DNA of 64,000 bases from assembly GCF_010233585.1 (NCBI RefSeq), contig NZ_CP045997.1:4095715-4159714 (forward strand), given 5' to 3'. Position 1 is the stretch's first letter. Each line of letters opens with the position of its first letter. The notes beneath the pieces were generated by a model. The model ran no database searches, was not told where the DNA came from, and saw nothing but the letters and a program-made list of their open reading frames with translations. The translations under genes were made by a program, and so were the position numbers. Origin of the DNA: Spirosoma endbachense. GTDB taxonomy: Bacteria; Bacteroidota; Bacteroidia; Cytophagales; Spirosomataceae. Positions 25,672 to 34,278 of this stretch are shown piece by piece.

Positions 25672-27009
25672 TTAGTCCTTCCACCCTTCTGGCTTGAACG
25701 GTGTTTGTCGGTCACTTTGCAGGCAGGGTGCCAGGGGAGGCCGGTCGGCGTTTGGCCATAAGCGAACCTTGGCTTTTTGTCGCTCGCCCAGATACGGTGG
25801 AGAAGGTTCTAAAGTAGGCTGACGGGCGTTGAGTGCATAGAACAAACCATCACTGACTGATCCGTAGGAGCCATTGGCCCGCGTCGTATCCACTGGCCCA
25901 GTCGCACCATAGGATACACCTTTCGTATCTTTACGATCCAGCCAATAGTGAACCAGCGAAATGGCTGACGCCGAAAAGTAGCCCACTGCCCGACTTTGTG
26001 GTTGATCTGCCTGATACACGTTACCCCCTAAAGCCGAAGGTGGCGTATCGGCCAAGCCACCTGTATGCTGGGTCTGCTCCTGAAAGAGCTTATAATACCG
26101 GTAAGCATCAGCGGTCAGGGATAACTGGCGTACATCGACCAGACCAGGGCCGTTATCATAATAGGGAATCTGAGCCACGCGTTGCTGGATGATAGGTCTG
26201 CCATTGGTGAACTGATCGTCAAATACCAAAATATCATACCCATAAATCAGTTGCCAACACGGCGTCTGGCATCCATAATCATAAATCCAGTTCTCCTTTG
26301 GAACTTCAGGCGCTTCTTCCCCTGCCTTACCCGCCGGGGGACTAAAACAATCTTCATACAGTTCTGTGCCTGTTACAAAGTAATCACGAGCTCTGTAAAC
26401 ATTAGGCAGCACCTTGTATTTTGAGTAAACACCCTGCCGACAGCTATGGCACCAGTACTGACGCTCCCAGAGTTTCCATTCCCAACGGTAATAATTGCGC
26501 TCGCTGCCAGGGTCCTGGCTGTCAATAAATATGTCATGAGCAGCCGTATAGCCGTTTAGTTGTTGCAGGGATAAGCTGGCAGGATTAAAGCGGGCGGTTA
26601 TTCTGTCAATCGGTGCGACGAATGGCATTACCTGCTGGCTGGATACATAGCGGGTTCCGTCGGGGAGGGTAAAGCGAAGTTGATAGGCATGGCCCACCTG
26701 CCCTCTGAAATCGCCAGGCAGTTGATAGCTGCCATCCAGAGTCTCATGACAGGTAATGAGCTGCGAAGAATCGACCATGATGTCCACAGATGCTTTCGTA
26801 ACGGGCACTGTCGTGAATTGCCCGGTTAGTCGATCCGCCTGTGCCTGACTAAGCTTAATAATCTGGGGCTCCGCCAGGTTGGTCAGCGTACCCTCAACCA
26901 GGAGAATTGTCTTTGTCGAAGACAAGGTCGTTTCCTCTGGATCAATACAAGCGATGGGTAAGATGAATACCAGTAAACTCATGAACACATAGGATGCAAC
27001 TGTGCGCAT
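25672..27009 (-). CDS. DUF4249 domain-containing lipoprotein
   Basis: A 445-residue protein with a lipoprotein leader (LLVFILPIAC, Cys21) and the DUF4249 pattern: ILLVEGTLTN near residue 35, SVDIMVDSS, YQLPGDFRGQVGHAYQLRFTLPDGTRYVSS, and a central WEWKLWERQYWCHSC region with several cysteines. The C-terminus is proline/lysine-rich and ends with CLQSDRQTPFKPEGWKD. DUF4249 lipoproteins usually follow a TonB-dependent receptor gene; here none is near on either side. Probably a surface-associated binding partner of an outer membrane transporter encoded elsewhere. Confidence 0.85.
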   Translation of the reverse strand: MRTVASYVFMSLLVFILPIACIDPEETTLSSTKTILLVEGTLTNLAEPQIIKLSQAQADRLTGQFTTVPVTKASVDIMVDSSQLITCHETLDGSYQLPGDFRGQVGHAYQLRFTLPDGTRYVSSQQVMPFVAPIDRITARFNPASLSLQQLNGYTAAHDIFIDSQDPGSERNYYRWEWKLWERQYWCHSCRQGVYSKYKVLPNVYRARDYFVTGTELYEDCFSPPAGKAGEEAPEVPKENWIYDYGCQTPCWQLIYGYDILVFDDQFTNGRPIIQQRVAQIPYYDNGPGLVDVRQLSLTADAYRYYKLFQEQTQHTGGLADTPPSALGGNVYQADQPQSRAVGYFSASAISLVHYWLDRKDTKGVSYGATGPVDTTRANGSYGSVSDGLFYALNARQPTLEPSPPYLGERQKAKVRLWPNADRPPLAPCLQSDRQTPFKPEGWKD

Positions 27010-27348
27010 AACTGGGATTTGGGTAAATGATGAACTGTTGATAAAATCAGTTGAAGGCTCTATTCTACTATTTTAGTTCTCTTTTCAACGAATGGATACC
27101 GCTTCCCGTCACAAAACGATCCTATCAAGTCGCCGTTTCGGGTTCGACATTTGACTTGCTGGCCCAGACCGAATCGTATCCGGTCAATGGGATGACCTAT
27201 TGTCCTCACGATACGGGTTCTGGTGAGTTTATGACCAATAGGGTTACTAGAACCAACCTGTAAGCTGAATAAGAGTAAGTTCACTCAATACTAGGCTTTC
27301 ACTAGAAGACCTGTATTGACCTGGCGAGTTCACCTAACCCTATCTGGC
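27010..27348. other. Intergenic stretch with no supported gene
   Basis: Short frames exist on both strands (about 70-74 codons) that are near-perfect mirror shadows of each other. Neither has a domain, leader or convincing start. It is the divergent promoter region of the DUF4249 and DUF5958 genes. Confidence 0.5.
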
Positions 27349-28110
27349 ATGAGCTTAGCGGAAGAAATAACCCTCTACCAATTCGGGCAAGGGCATCGTG
27401 CGGATGGTGATCTGCTGGATCAATTTAACCAACTCGATGAGCTCAAAAAAATCCAACGAGTCGTGGAGCTATTTGACCTAGTACAGCAATCAAAGCCTGA
27501 CGATACCGACCTGGAGCAGGCCCTGGCAACTAGCCGCTTACCAGCTCCCGCTCTTTCCTATTTAGTCTTCAAGGGCCATCGGCTACAGCGAAGTTTACCA
27601 ATAAGTCTGGCACACGCTGAGCTTGACCGGTCATATCGGTTACTATTACAACTCTTTAAGAAAGTCTATCAACGGCAATTGGAAGCTGAAAAGCAAAATC
27701 CAGCCAACTGGATGTTTTGGGACTTGTCAAACCCTGAAGTTGTGGCGAGTATAGGCACTTTACACCAACAGTTAGTCGAAGAGGTCTATGCCTGTGCTGG
27801 CTATCGAAGCGAATTTGCCAGCCTCTCCAAGCTGAATTATACCCGAAAAAGTACCTGGCTGACCAATCAGGAAGAACTCACTCCCGAGCCTCAGACCCAC
27901 TTTTCGTTTCTGACCTATGAAGAGGTAGTAAACCGATCGATTCCTATGATTGGTGAACCGCAACTTCGTGCCATCTCGCTTCTTTGTAATTCGTTAAACA
28001 AAGCGTTGGCAAAGCAGTATGGGTTAACGACAGAACAGGTGACACGCTTAATCTGGGATGTGGTGGAAAGGCACATGCGCGAGCAGTACAATACAGGGCT
28101 TTTTGACTAA
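27349..28110 (+). CDS. DUF5958-like protein
   Basis: A 253-residue soluble protein from the ATG giving MSLAEEITLYQFGQGHRADG; an upstream TTG-type extension of 11 codons is less likely. The opening block (LYQFGQGH..DGDLLDQFNQLDELKKIQRVVELFDLVQQSKP) resembles the DUF5958 family of Bacteroidota. The rest is mostly helical, with a second helical domain near the C-terminus (MIGEPQLRAISLLCNSLNKALAKQYGLTTEQVTRLIWDVVERHM). Function unknown. Confidence 0.65.
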   Translation: MSLAEEITLYQFGQGHRADGDLLDQFNQLDELKKIQRVVELFDLVQQSKPDDTDLEQALATSRLPAPALSYLVFKGHRLQRSLPISLAHAELDRSYRLLLQLFKKVYQRQLEAEKQNPANWMFWDLSNPEVVASIGTLHQQLVEEVYACAGYRSEFASLSKLNYTRKSTWLTNQEELTPEPQTHFSFLTYEEVVNRSIPMIGEPQLRAISLLCNSLNKALAKQYGLTTEQVTRLIWDVVERHMREQYNTGLFD

Positions 28111-28246
28111 GCCCCTACGTTTTGCCCGAACCGACAGAACAGAATCAATGTACAGCCAGCCAGAGCGGTGATTTCATCAACAAAACGGTCAATGCAACCT
28201 ATAGTTCCTAACTGGCATCTGTAAGAAAATTACATAAAAAGCCTGA

Positions 28247-28957
28247 ATGAGATTCCTCATCGCCTGTGTTGTTCTTTTTCTCGTGCCCAACTGGTCATGG
28301 GCCACCTGGTCGATTATTATCATTGATCCGAAAACAGGAGCAATTGGGATGGCGGGTGCTTCCTGCACCTACAATTGCAGCGGCATTGGTCAACTAATAC
28401 CGGGCCAGGGAGCAATCATTGTTCAGGCAATGAGCAATGCTGACGCCCGACGAAAAGGCGTCGAAATGATACAGGCGGGACACACGCCCCAAGCTATCAT
28501 CCAGGCGCTAAGGAGTCCAGTTTTTACCCCTGAAGAGCAACAATACGCGGTTGTTACGCTAAACCACCTAGCGCAACCCAGCACCTATACAGGATCAGCA
28601 ACGAATTCGTATACGGGAGCGCTTACCATGAAGGGAGTTTCCATCCAGGGAAACACGCTGGCTAGCCAGGACGTATTAGCCGCTGTGATGCAGGCAGTGG
28701 TGAAAGGTCAGAACGAAAACCTGCCGATCGAGGAAATTCTGATGCTCGCATTAGAGGCCGGTTCTACGGCAGGTGGTGATCGGCGGTGTGGCGAGCAACG
28801 AGCTAGCTGTGCGTTCATTCGTATGGCTAAACCCACGGATAAGCGGGGCCGGCCGACTTTATTTCTGGAGTTTTTTGGCCAGCAGCGAAGTGGCCGGAAC
28901 GCCGTCCACCTATTAAGGGGAAAGTACGAAAAGTGGAAGGCCAGACACCGGGTTTAA
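28247..28957 (+). CDS. DUF1028 domain-containing exported protein (Ntn-hydrolase-like)
   Basis: A 236-residue protein: signal peptide (1-19, MRFLIACVVLFLVPNWSWA) directly followed by TWSIIIIDPKTGAIGMAGASC, the usual start of DUF1028, whose members have an Ntn-hydrolase fold. GQLIPGQGAIIVQAMSN, NSYTGALTMKGVSIQGNTLAS and LMLALEAGSTAGGDRRCGEQRASCAFI are further family blocks. The substrate is not known; amide or peptide hydrolysis outside the cytoplasm is inferred from the fold. It stands alone between the DUF5958 gene and a convergent lipoprotein gene. Confidence 0.85.
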   Translation: MRFLIACVVLFLVPNWSWATWSIIIIDPKTGAIGMAGASCTYNCSGIGQLIPGQGAIIVQAMSNADARRKGVEMIQAGHTPQAIIQALRSPVFTPEEQQYAVVTLNHLAQPSTYTGSATNSYTGALTMKGVSIQGNTLASQDVLAAVMQAVVKGQNENLPIEEILMLALEAGSTAGGDRRCGEQRASCAFIRMAKPTDKRGRPTLFLEFFGQQRSGRNAVHLLRGKYEKWKARHRV

Positions 28958-29061
28958 CCGAACCCGTTCAAATCCAAATCAGCGGCTACAATCCCCCTTC
29001 ATGGCTTGAAAACTCCACTGTCCACAGCAATCATACAGCAGAAAATTCATGCTAACAAATC

Positions 29062-29496
29062 CTATTTTGATGCTTCGTAACTCGCAGATCGGGCATTACC
29101 CGTAACCGTCCCTGTAGCAACACGAATCGTTATGGTGCCATTGGTAATGTTGCCACTGGTGCTTCCAGCAGTGAATGTTTCCTGAAAATTAATTGCCTTT
29201 TCTGTTCCGGTAAGCTTTACGCTGCTCATCGCAATGACATTCTTCCCTTCGTTTACACCTATATAGACAAGATTTGTATCCATCGGAATGATTTCTATCG
29301 TGTTCGTACTGCTGGGTGTTACCGTGGTTGTATTACCAGACACTGTAACCGAACTTATCTGATATACCCCTTTTGCCGCAGTTGCTAATTCAGTCGATGT
29401 AGGCCCTATGGTCGAGGCATCATCATTTTTTGAACAACCCCAAATAATCATTAACAGGAAGAATGGTAAAAGTTTATACACAATTTTAGTGTTCAC
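29062..29496 (-). CDS. Hypothetical lipoprotein
   Basis: From a GTG start the protein begins MNTKIVYKLLPFFLLMIIWGC, a good lipoprotein signal with Cys21; the frame is open 20 codons further upstream to an ATG, but that would bury the leader. The mature part is about 120 residues, rich in Thr and Ser with alternating beta pattern (YQISSVTVSGNTTTVTPSS, GTITIRVATGTVTGNARSASYEASK), likely a small beta-sandwich. No family recognised. Convergent with the DUF1028 gene. Confidence 0.7.
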   Translation of the reverse strand: MNTKIVYKLLPFFLLMIIWGCSKNDDASTIGPTSTELATAAKGVYQISSVTVSGNTTTVTPSSTNTIEIIPMDTNLVYIGVNEGKNVIAMSSVKLTGTEKAINFQETFTAGSTSGNITNGTITIRVATGTVTGNARSASYEASK

Positions 29497-29768
29497 GATT
29501 TTAGTCGATTGATTTTGGAATAAAGAATTGCAGATGGGAACTCCAGTGAGTTGCATCTCGATAGGTTAATTCCATTGTCCGGCCAGAGGTAACAAAAAAT
29601 CGCCATTTATTTGGTAGCCTTTGTGTGCAAACCTAATCACCCGAACTCGCTGCCAGCTGGCTGACCTCCACTACATACAGCGTGTTTTTACCCCACTCAA
29701 ACCAGTCTCCGGTTCAACTATATACGGTTATTAAGGGGTACCACGCCCTCTACCTCTTTCGCTTTTGC

Positions 29769-29806
29769 TGTCCACAATAGTACGCTCCCTGTCCGTTTCT
29801 GGACAG
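29769..29806. promoter_or_regulatory. Shared 38-bp activator-site element, copy 2
   Basis: TGTCCACAA at 29769, TGTCC again at 29790 (21 bp apart), the second within the palindrome TGTCC-GTTTCT-GGACA (29790-29805). It lies 63 bp upstream of the -24/-12-like promoter of the PadR/permease cassette. Upstream sequence back to about 29670 is also similar to the copy at 50715-50790, showing duplication of the whole control region. Confidence 0.7.
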
Positions 29807-29868
29807 ACATAGTCCGTTTAATTCCAATAAATATGGTCTCACTTAGCCCAATCGACCTATCATCTGGA

Positions 29869-29884
29869 TTGGCACTGGATTTGT
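29869..29884 (+). promoter_or_regulatory. Putative sigma-54 (-24/-12) promoter of the first PadR/permease cassette
   Basis: TTGGCAC-TGGAT-TTGT: full match to the -24 box, correct spacer, -12 box one base off (TTGT for TTGC). The string is identical in the second cassette at 50890. The start codon is 41 bp downstream. A vegetative promoter overlapping TTTATTATAAC just downstream is the alternative. Confidence 0.6.
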
Positions 29885-29924
29885 TTTGCTTTATTATAAC
29901 TAAGTGTTCTCGTTAACTTAACCA

Positions 29925-30263
29925 ATGAAAAGAACTTTTCTGGGGGAGTTTGAAGAAGTAGTCCTGCTGGTTTTAGCCGCCTGTGCTGACGATGCCTATG
30001 GAGTCGTTATCTGGGAGCAACTTCAGCAGCAGACCGGCCGCAGCATTACCATTAGTGCCGTACACGCCACGCTGTACCGACTCGAAGAAAAGGGCTATTT
30101 ATCCTCGCAGCTGGGTGGTGCCACCGCCGAACGGGGTGGCAGGCGAAAGCGGTACTTTGCCCTGACTGCTTTGGGCAGTAAAGCCCTACTGGAGATTCAG
30201 GCCATGCGTCAACAACTCTGGCAGGCTATTCCGGATGGCAAACTTCAATTGATTGGTCAATAA
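29925..30263 (+). CDS. PadR family transcriptional regulator, cassette 1
   Basis: A 112-residue winged-helix protein of the PadR type: FEEVVLLVLAACADDAYGVVIWEQLQQQTGRSITISAVHATLYRLEEKGYLSSQ spans the helix-turn-helix and wing, with the family RGGRRKRYFALTALG block, and a short C-terminal dimerisation helix. It is 20 bp upstream of a permease-prefix transporter gene, and the stop/start spacing is identical in the second cassette at 50945. In such pairs the regulator probably controls its own operon. Upstream is a sigma-54-like promoter with a palindromic activator site. Confidence 0.9.
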   Translation: MKRTFLGEFEEVVLLVLAACADDAYGVVIWEQLQQQTGRSITISAVHATLYRLEEKGYLSSQLGGATAERGGRRKRYFALTALGSKALLEIQAMRQQLWQAIPDGKLQLIGQ

Positions 30264-30283
30264 CCCAACTCCTGACGCAACCG

Positions 30284-33040
30284 ATGGCTACTAACCAAGA
30301 ACAGACTGGACCACCAGATCGCAGAACGTCGGCCCGGCAGCCACCCCGCTGGGCTGATCGACTCCTGGAACGGTTCGTTTCGCCTTATCTGCTGGAAGAT
30401 GTGCAGGGTGACTTGCAGGAGATTTTTCATAAGCGTGTCGCTCAGGTGGGTATTGCGCAAGCTCGGCGTGAGTATGGCTGGGCCGTCCTGCATTACCTGA
30501 ACCCCTTCTTTGCAAAACCGCACTACCGCACCAACAATCTACCCAAGTATCCTCAATTCTCATCACTCCATCCGATCATGATTCGTAATTATCTAAAAAT
30601 CGCCTGGCGGAATCTCGCCAAGAACCGCGTATTTAGCCTGATTAATATTTTCGGACTTGCCATTGGAATGACTACCTGCCTTCTCATTCTTGAGGTGGTG
30701 AGTTTCCAGCTTAGTTTCGATACGTTTCATACGAACGCTAACCATATTTATCGGGTCGTAAACGACCGCTATCAACAGGGCAAGCTTATTCAGCATGGCA
30801 CCATTACTTATTCGGGCGTTGGAAAAGCAATGAAAGATGATTTTCCGGATGAGGTGTTAACCCACTCCAGGGTGGTCAAGTGGGGAGATATGGTACTTGA
30901 TGTCAATAATACGAAACACAAAGCCAGCAAAATCGCCGTTGATAACTCGTTCCTCTCCATGTTTTCGTTTCCATTATTGGCAGGCGATAAAAAAAGTGTA
31001 TTGGTAGCCCCCAATACAATCGTACTTACAGAACGGCTGGCAAAAAGGATGTTTGGTATAAAAAACAATGATTACCAATCCATTTTAGGAAAAACTGTCA
31101 AAATTGATAATTCGCCCAATCCCTATAAGCTTACCGGTGTCTGTTCGGATATTCCTGAAAATTCGCACTTAGATTTCGATTTTCTGATGTCCTATTCGAG
31201 CCTTTACAGCGGTGGGAATTTCAATTACAAAGAAGCTGACTATAATTTCACCGATTCCGATTTCTGGCATTATATACAACTCAAACCCAACATTGACTAT
31301 CGAGCCGTTCAAGCCAAACTCGACGCGTTTAGTAAACGGCATTTCCAAGGCAACGCCGTATCCGGCAGCGATGAAAAGTTTTATCTGCAACCCCTCAGCG
31401 AAGTGCATCTATATTCAGACTTTGAGTATGAAATCGGTAAGGTTGCTAACGGACAAATGGTTTGGGGCTTGTTTGCCATCGCCGTTTTCATGATAGTAAT
31501 TGCCTGGATTAATTACGTCAATTTGTCTACTGCCAAAGCCGTAGAACGAGCCAAAGAAGTAGGTATACGCAAAGTGGCAGGTTCACAACGTGGCCAACTT
31601 ATCAGGCAGTTTCTGATTGAATCGTTTGGCCTCAATTTGATTGCTCTGATCCTCACCCTGCTGTTTTTGGCTGTCAGTCAAACGGGTTTTAACAGGCTGA
31701 CTAACCTGCCCTTATCGCTGGCTAACCTGTTCAATCAAAGTCTGACAATTCCCTATTTTCCGTTCTATTTACTACTTGCGTTCGGATTGGGCGTAGTGCT
31801 GTCGGGTTATTACCCAGCTTTTATTTTGTCCTCCTTTCAGCCGCTGGCGGTGCTGAAAGGAAAATTTATGACTACTACCAAAGGGATTACTGTGCGAAAG
31901 TCTTTGGTCGTCTTTCAGTTTACGGCCACTATTTTCTTGCTGTTTGCCTCGATCGTGATGTTTCGCCAACTGAAATTCATGAGTGAAAAAGACCTGGGCA
32001 TTCATTTCAGCCAAATTCTTTCGGTTACGGCTCCTTCCCTGGCGTCCAACGATTCGTCGCGGGTAATCCGGGCCGAAACCTTCAAGCAAAGCCTCAAACA
32101 AATCGGTGGGGTGATGGAGGTTGCTTATACCGACCGGGAAATCGGGGGCGATATGGCCCGGACATTTGATGTACAAAACGTAGGGGGCGATAAAAATACC
32201 AAACTGACAATGCGGCATTTTGGCGTGAGTCGAGAGTTTTTATCGGTCTACCAGGTAAAACTACTGGCCGGAAGAAATTTTGTTTTCACGGATTACAATT
32301 ACAAGTTCGATTTGCTTCATAACGTAATTTTAAACCAGAAAGCGATCAAACAACTGGGCTATTCCAAACCTGACGATGCGATTGGGAAACAGCTAAAGCT
32401 GTTTGGGCGAAATTGGGACATTGTGGGGGTAGTTGATAATTTTCATCAAAAAGGGCTACGAAGCGCGGTTGATCCGCTGATTCTAATACCCACCTATAGC
32501 ACTTCTTTTCCGATTTCGGTGAAAGTGGAAACACAAAACCTTGAAGCCACCCTGGCTGCTATTAAGTCAGTTTACAAGTCCTTCTTTCCGCAAGATATAT
32601 TTGGCTACGCGTTTGTTGATGAACGGTTTAATCAACAATACAATAACGACCAACTTTTAGGCGAAGCCCTTTTGTTATTTTCCGGTTTGCTGATTTTCGT
32701 GGCCTGTTTAGGTCTTTTTGGCTTATCTTTTTTCGTGATCAATCAACGGACCAAAGAAATCGGTGTCCGCAAGGTTCTTGGTGCGTCCGTGATGAGTATC
32801 ACCGCTCTGGTGTCGAAAGATTTTCTCAAACTTGTTGTGATTGCGATGGTTATTGCTACCCCAATCGGGTGGTATACCATGCGCCGTTGGTTGAACGACT
32901 TCGCCTACAAAATCGATATCGAATGGTGGATGTTCGGACTGGCAGGCCTGCTGGCGATGGGCATTGCCTTACTAACCGTCAGTTTCCAGAGTATAAAGGC
33001 CGCCTTGCTGAATCCGGTCAAGAGTCTACGTACCGAATAG
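30284..33040 (+). CDS. Permease prefix domain 2-containing ABC transporter permease (MacB/FtsX type), cassette 1
   Basis: A 918-residue membrane protein. Residues about 20-85 form the permease prefix domain 2 (WADRLLERFVSPYLLEDVQGDLQEIF, then YGWAVLHYLNPFF). MIRNYLKIAWRNLAKNRVFSLINIFGLAIGM (about 103-135) starts a MacB-type periplasmic core domain; two FtsX four-helix permease units follow (about 390-530 with EVGIRKVAGSQRGQLIRQFLIES, and 785-918 with EIGVRKVLGASVMSIT). No ATPase gene is adjacent, so an ATPase encoded elsewhere is needed. Such proteins are usually duplicated many times in Spirosoma-like genomes; cargo unknown, possibly lipoproteins or antimicrobial compounds. Paralogue of the protein at 51304. 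Confidence 0.92.
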   Translation: MATNQEQTGPPDRRTSARQPPRWADRLLERFVSPYLLEDVQGDLQEIFHKRVAQVGIAQARREYGWAVLHYLNPFFAKPHYRTNNLPKYPQFSSLHPIMIRNYLKIAWRNLAKNRVFSLINIFGLAIGMTTCLLILEVVSFQLSFDTFHTNANHIYRVVNDRYQQGKLIQHGTITYSGVGKAMKDDFPDEVLTHSRVVKWGDMVLDVNNTKHKASKIAVDNSFLSMFSFPLLAGDKKSVLVAPNTIVLTERLAKRMFGIKNNDYQSILGKTVKIDNSPNPYKLTGVCSDIPENSHLDFDFLMSYSSLYSGGNFNYKEADYNFTDSDFWHYIQLKPNIDYRAVQAKLDAFSKRHFQGNAVSGSDEKFYLQPLSEVHLYSDFEYEIGKVANGQMVWGLFAIAVFMIVIAWINYVNLSTAKAVERAKEVGIRKVAGSQRGQLIRQFLIESFGLNLIALILTLLFLAVSQTGFNRLTNLPLSLANLFNQSLTIPYFPFYLLLAFGLGVVLSGYYPAFILSSFQPLAVLKGKFMTTTKGITVRKSLVVFQFTATIFLLFASIVMFRQLKFMSEKDLGIHFSQILSVTAPSLASNDSSRVIRAETFKQSLKQIGGVMEVAYTDREIGGDMARTFDVQNVGGDKNTKLTMRHFGVSREFLSVYQVKLLAGRNFVFTDYNYKFDLLHNVILNQKAIKQLGYSKPDDAIGKQLKLFGRNWDIVGVVDNFHQKGLRSAVDPLILIPTYSTSFPISVKVETQNLEATLAAIKSVYKSFFPQDIFGYAFVDERFNQQYNNDQLLGEALLLFSGLLIFVACLGLFGLSFFVINQRTKEIGVRKVLGASVMSITALVSKDFLKLVVIAMVIATPIGWYTMRRWLNDFAYKIDIEWWMFGLAGLLAMGIALLTVSFQSIKAALLNPVKSLRTE

Positions 33041-33061
33041 CTATTTATGCATCATCCCTGG

Positions 33062-33088
33062 AAAGCACCGTATGCCCTGCGGTGCTTT
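33062..33088 (+). terminator. Rho-independent terminator of cassette 1
   Basis: AAAGCACCG and CGGTGCTTT pair perfectly over 9 bp with a 9-base loop and a short T-tract, 21 bp after the permease stop. A related hairpin follows the paralogous permease at 53977. Confidence 0.75.
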
Positions 33089-33710
33089 TATTATGGTCTG
33101 CCTTGCAGGAGTTTCCTATCAAACGCAGCTTTTTAAAGAATATAGGCATAAATTTCTCAAGGTCAGTAAAGCCAACCGGGTGAGGCTTTTGCTCGGATAT
33201 GCAAAACGGTTTGAATTTACTTCTTTCACCTTTGAGTAGGATCGCAGGAATTTTATATATATGAAAACAAGCCAACGTATATCTTGTACGTTCGGTATTG
33301 ACTTCCTGGCAAGTACGCTGCTTGAGCGTTTGTACGCCATAGCTGGCTCAGTATGAATTTGTTCGATCATTGCGCATCACTGGTTGGCCGCCTGAGCGAT
33401 TAACCAGGTTAGAATCATACCGGTAACTTAAGGTGGTGGTTCAAATTCAGGGGCCACTATACACATAGACTTAACCTATTTTTTACTAATGAGACCATGA
33501 TTCACTGGGCGGGAATGGAATGCATTTGACCCAAATTGACCATTTCAATACGATTATACAGGCTTTTATCAAGTTATCTTTAAATCAGCCATTTCGAACA
33601 ATCTGCCTGGACCATCTTTCGTCCTTCAGTGACCGCAAAAAAAATAAAAAAATTCTTTAGGGATTGGCTAGGTTAAGTGAACCTTACACAAAATGAAGAA
33701 AATCTTGTAG
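33089..33710. other. Intergenic stretch before the ECF sigma gene, no gene seen
   Basis: About 620 bp without a convincing frame; short minus-strand frames lack domains. The last 120 bp are AT-rich (an A-tract with AAAAAAAATAAAAAAATTC near 33637) and presumably hold the promoter of the ECF sigma gene. Confidence 0.5.
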
Positions 33711-34268
33711 ATGAAGTATCAAAATCTATCTGATGAGTCGCTGGTCGATTTGTTGCAGCAGGATGATCCAACAGCCTTTGAATTAATCTATCAACGGTAT
33801 TGGAGACAGCTCTATGGATTTGTGTTTCAACAACTAGGCTCAAAAGAGGATTGCGAGGAAATCATACATGATCTGATGCTAAGCCTATGGCAAAATCGAG
33901 CCCTGTCCCAGATTCAGAACCTGAAACTCTATTTATTCATTGGGGCTCGAAATCTTGTCAACAAATCTATCAAGTCCCGGATCAACCTCCGTAAATATCT
34001 TGAATACAAGTATTTAAACGATGTTTTTGAAACGGTTGGCCCTAATGAATTCTCAAATATCACCGAGTTACATCAGGCAATTGAGAACGCTGTAAAAAAA
34101 ATGCCAGAGAAGACAGCGACTATCTTTAGGATGAGCAAAATGGACAATATGCCCGTTAAGTACATCGCGTTAAAAATGGAACTGACCGATAAGGCGGTTG
34201 AATATCATATTACAAAGTCCCTAAAAATCTTACGTCAACAACTTCAGAATTTTAATTCCGATAATTAA
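33711..34268 (+). CDS. ECF sigma factor of the SusCD locus (Bacteroidetes type)
   Basis: A 185-residue sigma-70 family protein: region 2 about 15-85 (AFELIYQRYWRQLYGFVFQQLGSKEDCEEIIHDLMLSLW) and region 4 about 125-180 (MPEKTATIFRMSKMDNMPVKYIALKMELTDKAVEYHITKSLKILR). These features fit the FecI-like Bacteroidetes expansion. It is 10 bp from the FecR anti-sigma gene and two genes upstream of an STN-carrying SusC. This gives a trans-envelope signalling cascade: ligand at SusC, FecR in the inner membrane, sigma factor released to transcribe the locus. Confidence 0.94.
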   Translation: MKYQNLSDESLVDLLQQDDPTAFELIYQRYWRQLYGFVFQQLGSKEDCEEIIHDLMLSLWQNRALSQIQNLKLYLFIGARNLVNKSIKSRINLRKYLEYKYLNDVFETVGPNEFSNITELHQAIENAVKKMPEKTATIFRMSKMDNMPVKYIALKMELTDKAVEYHITKSLKILRQQLQNFNSDN

Positions 34269-34278
34269 TAAAAGGTCC

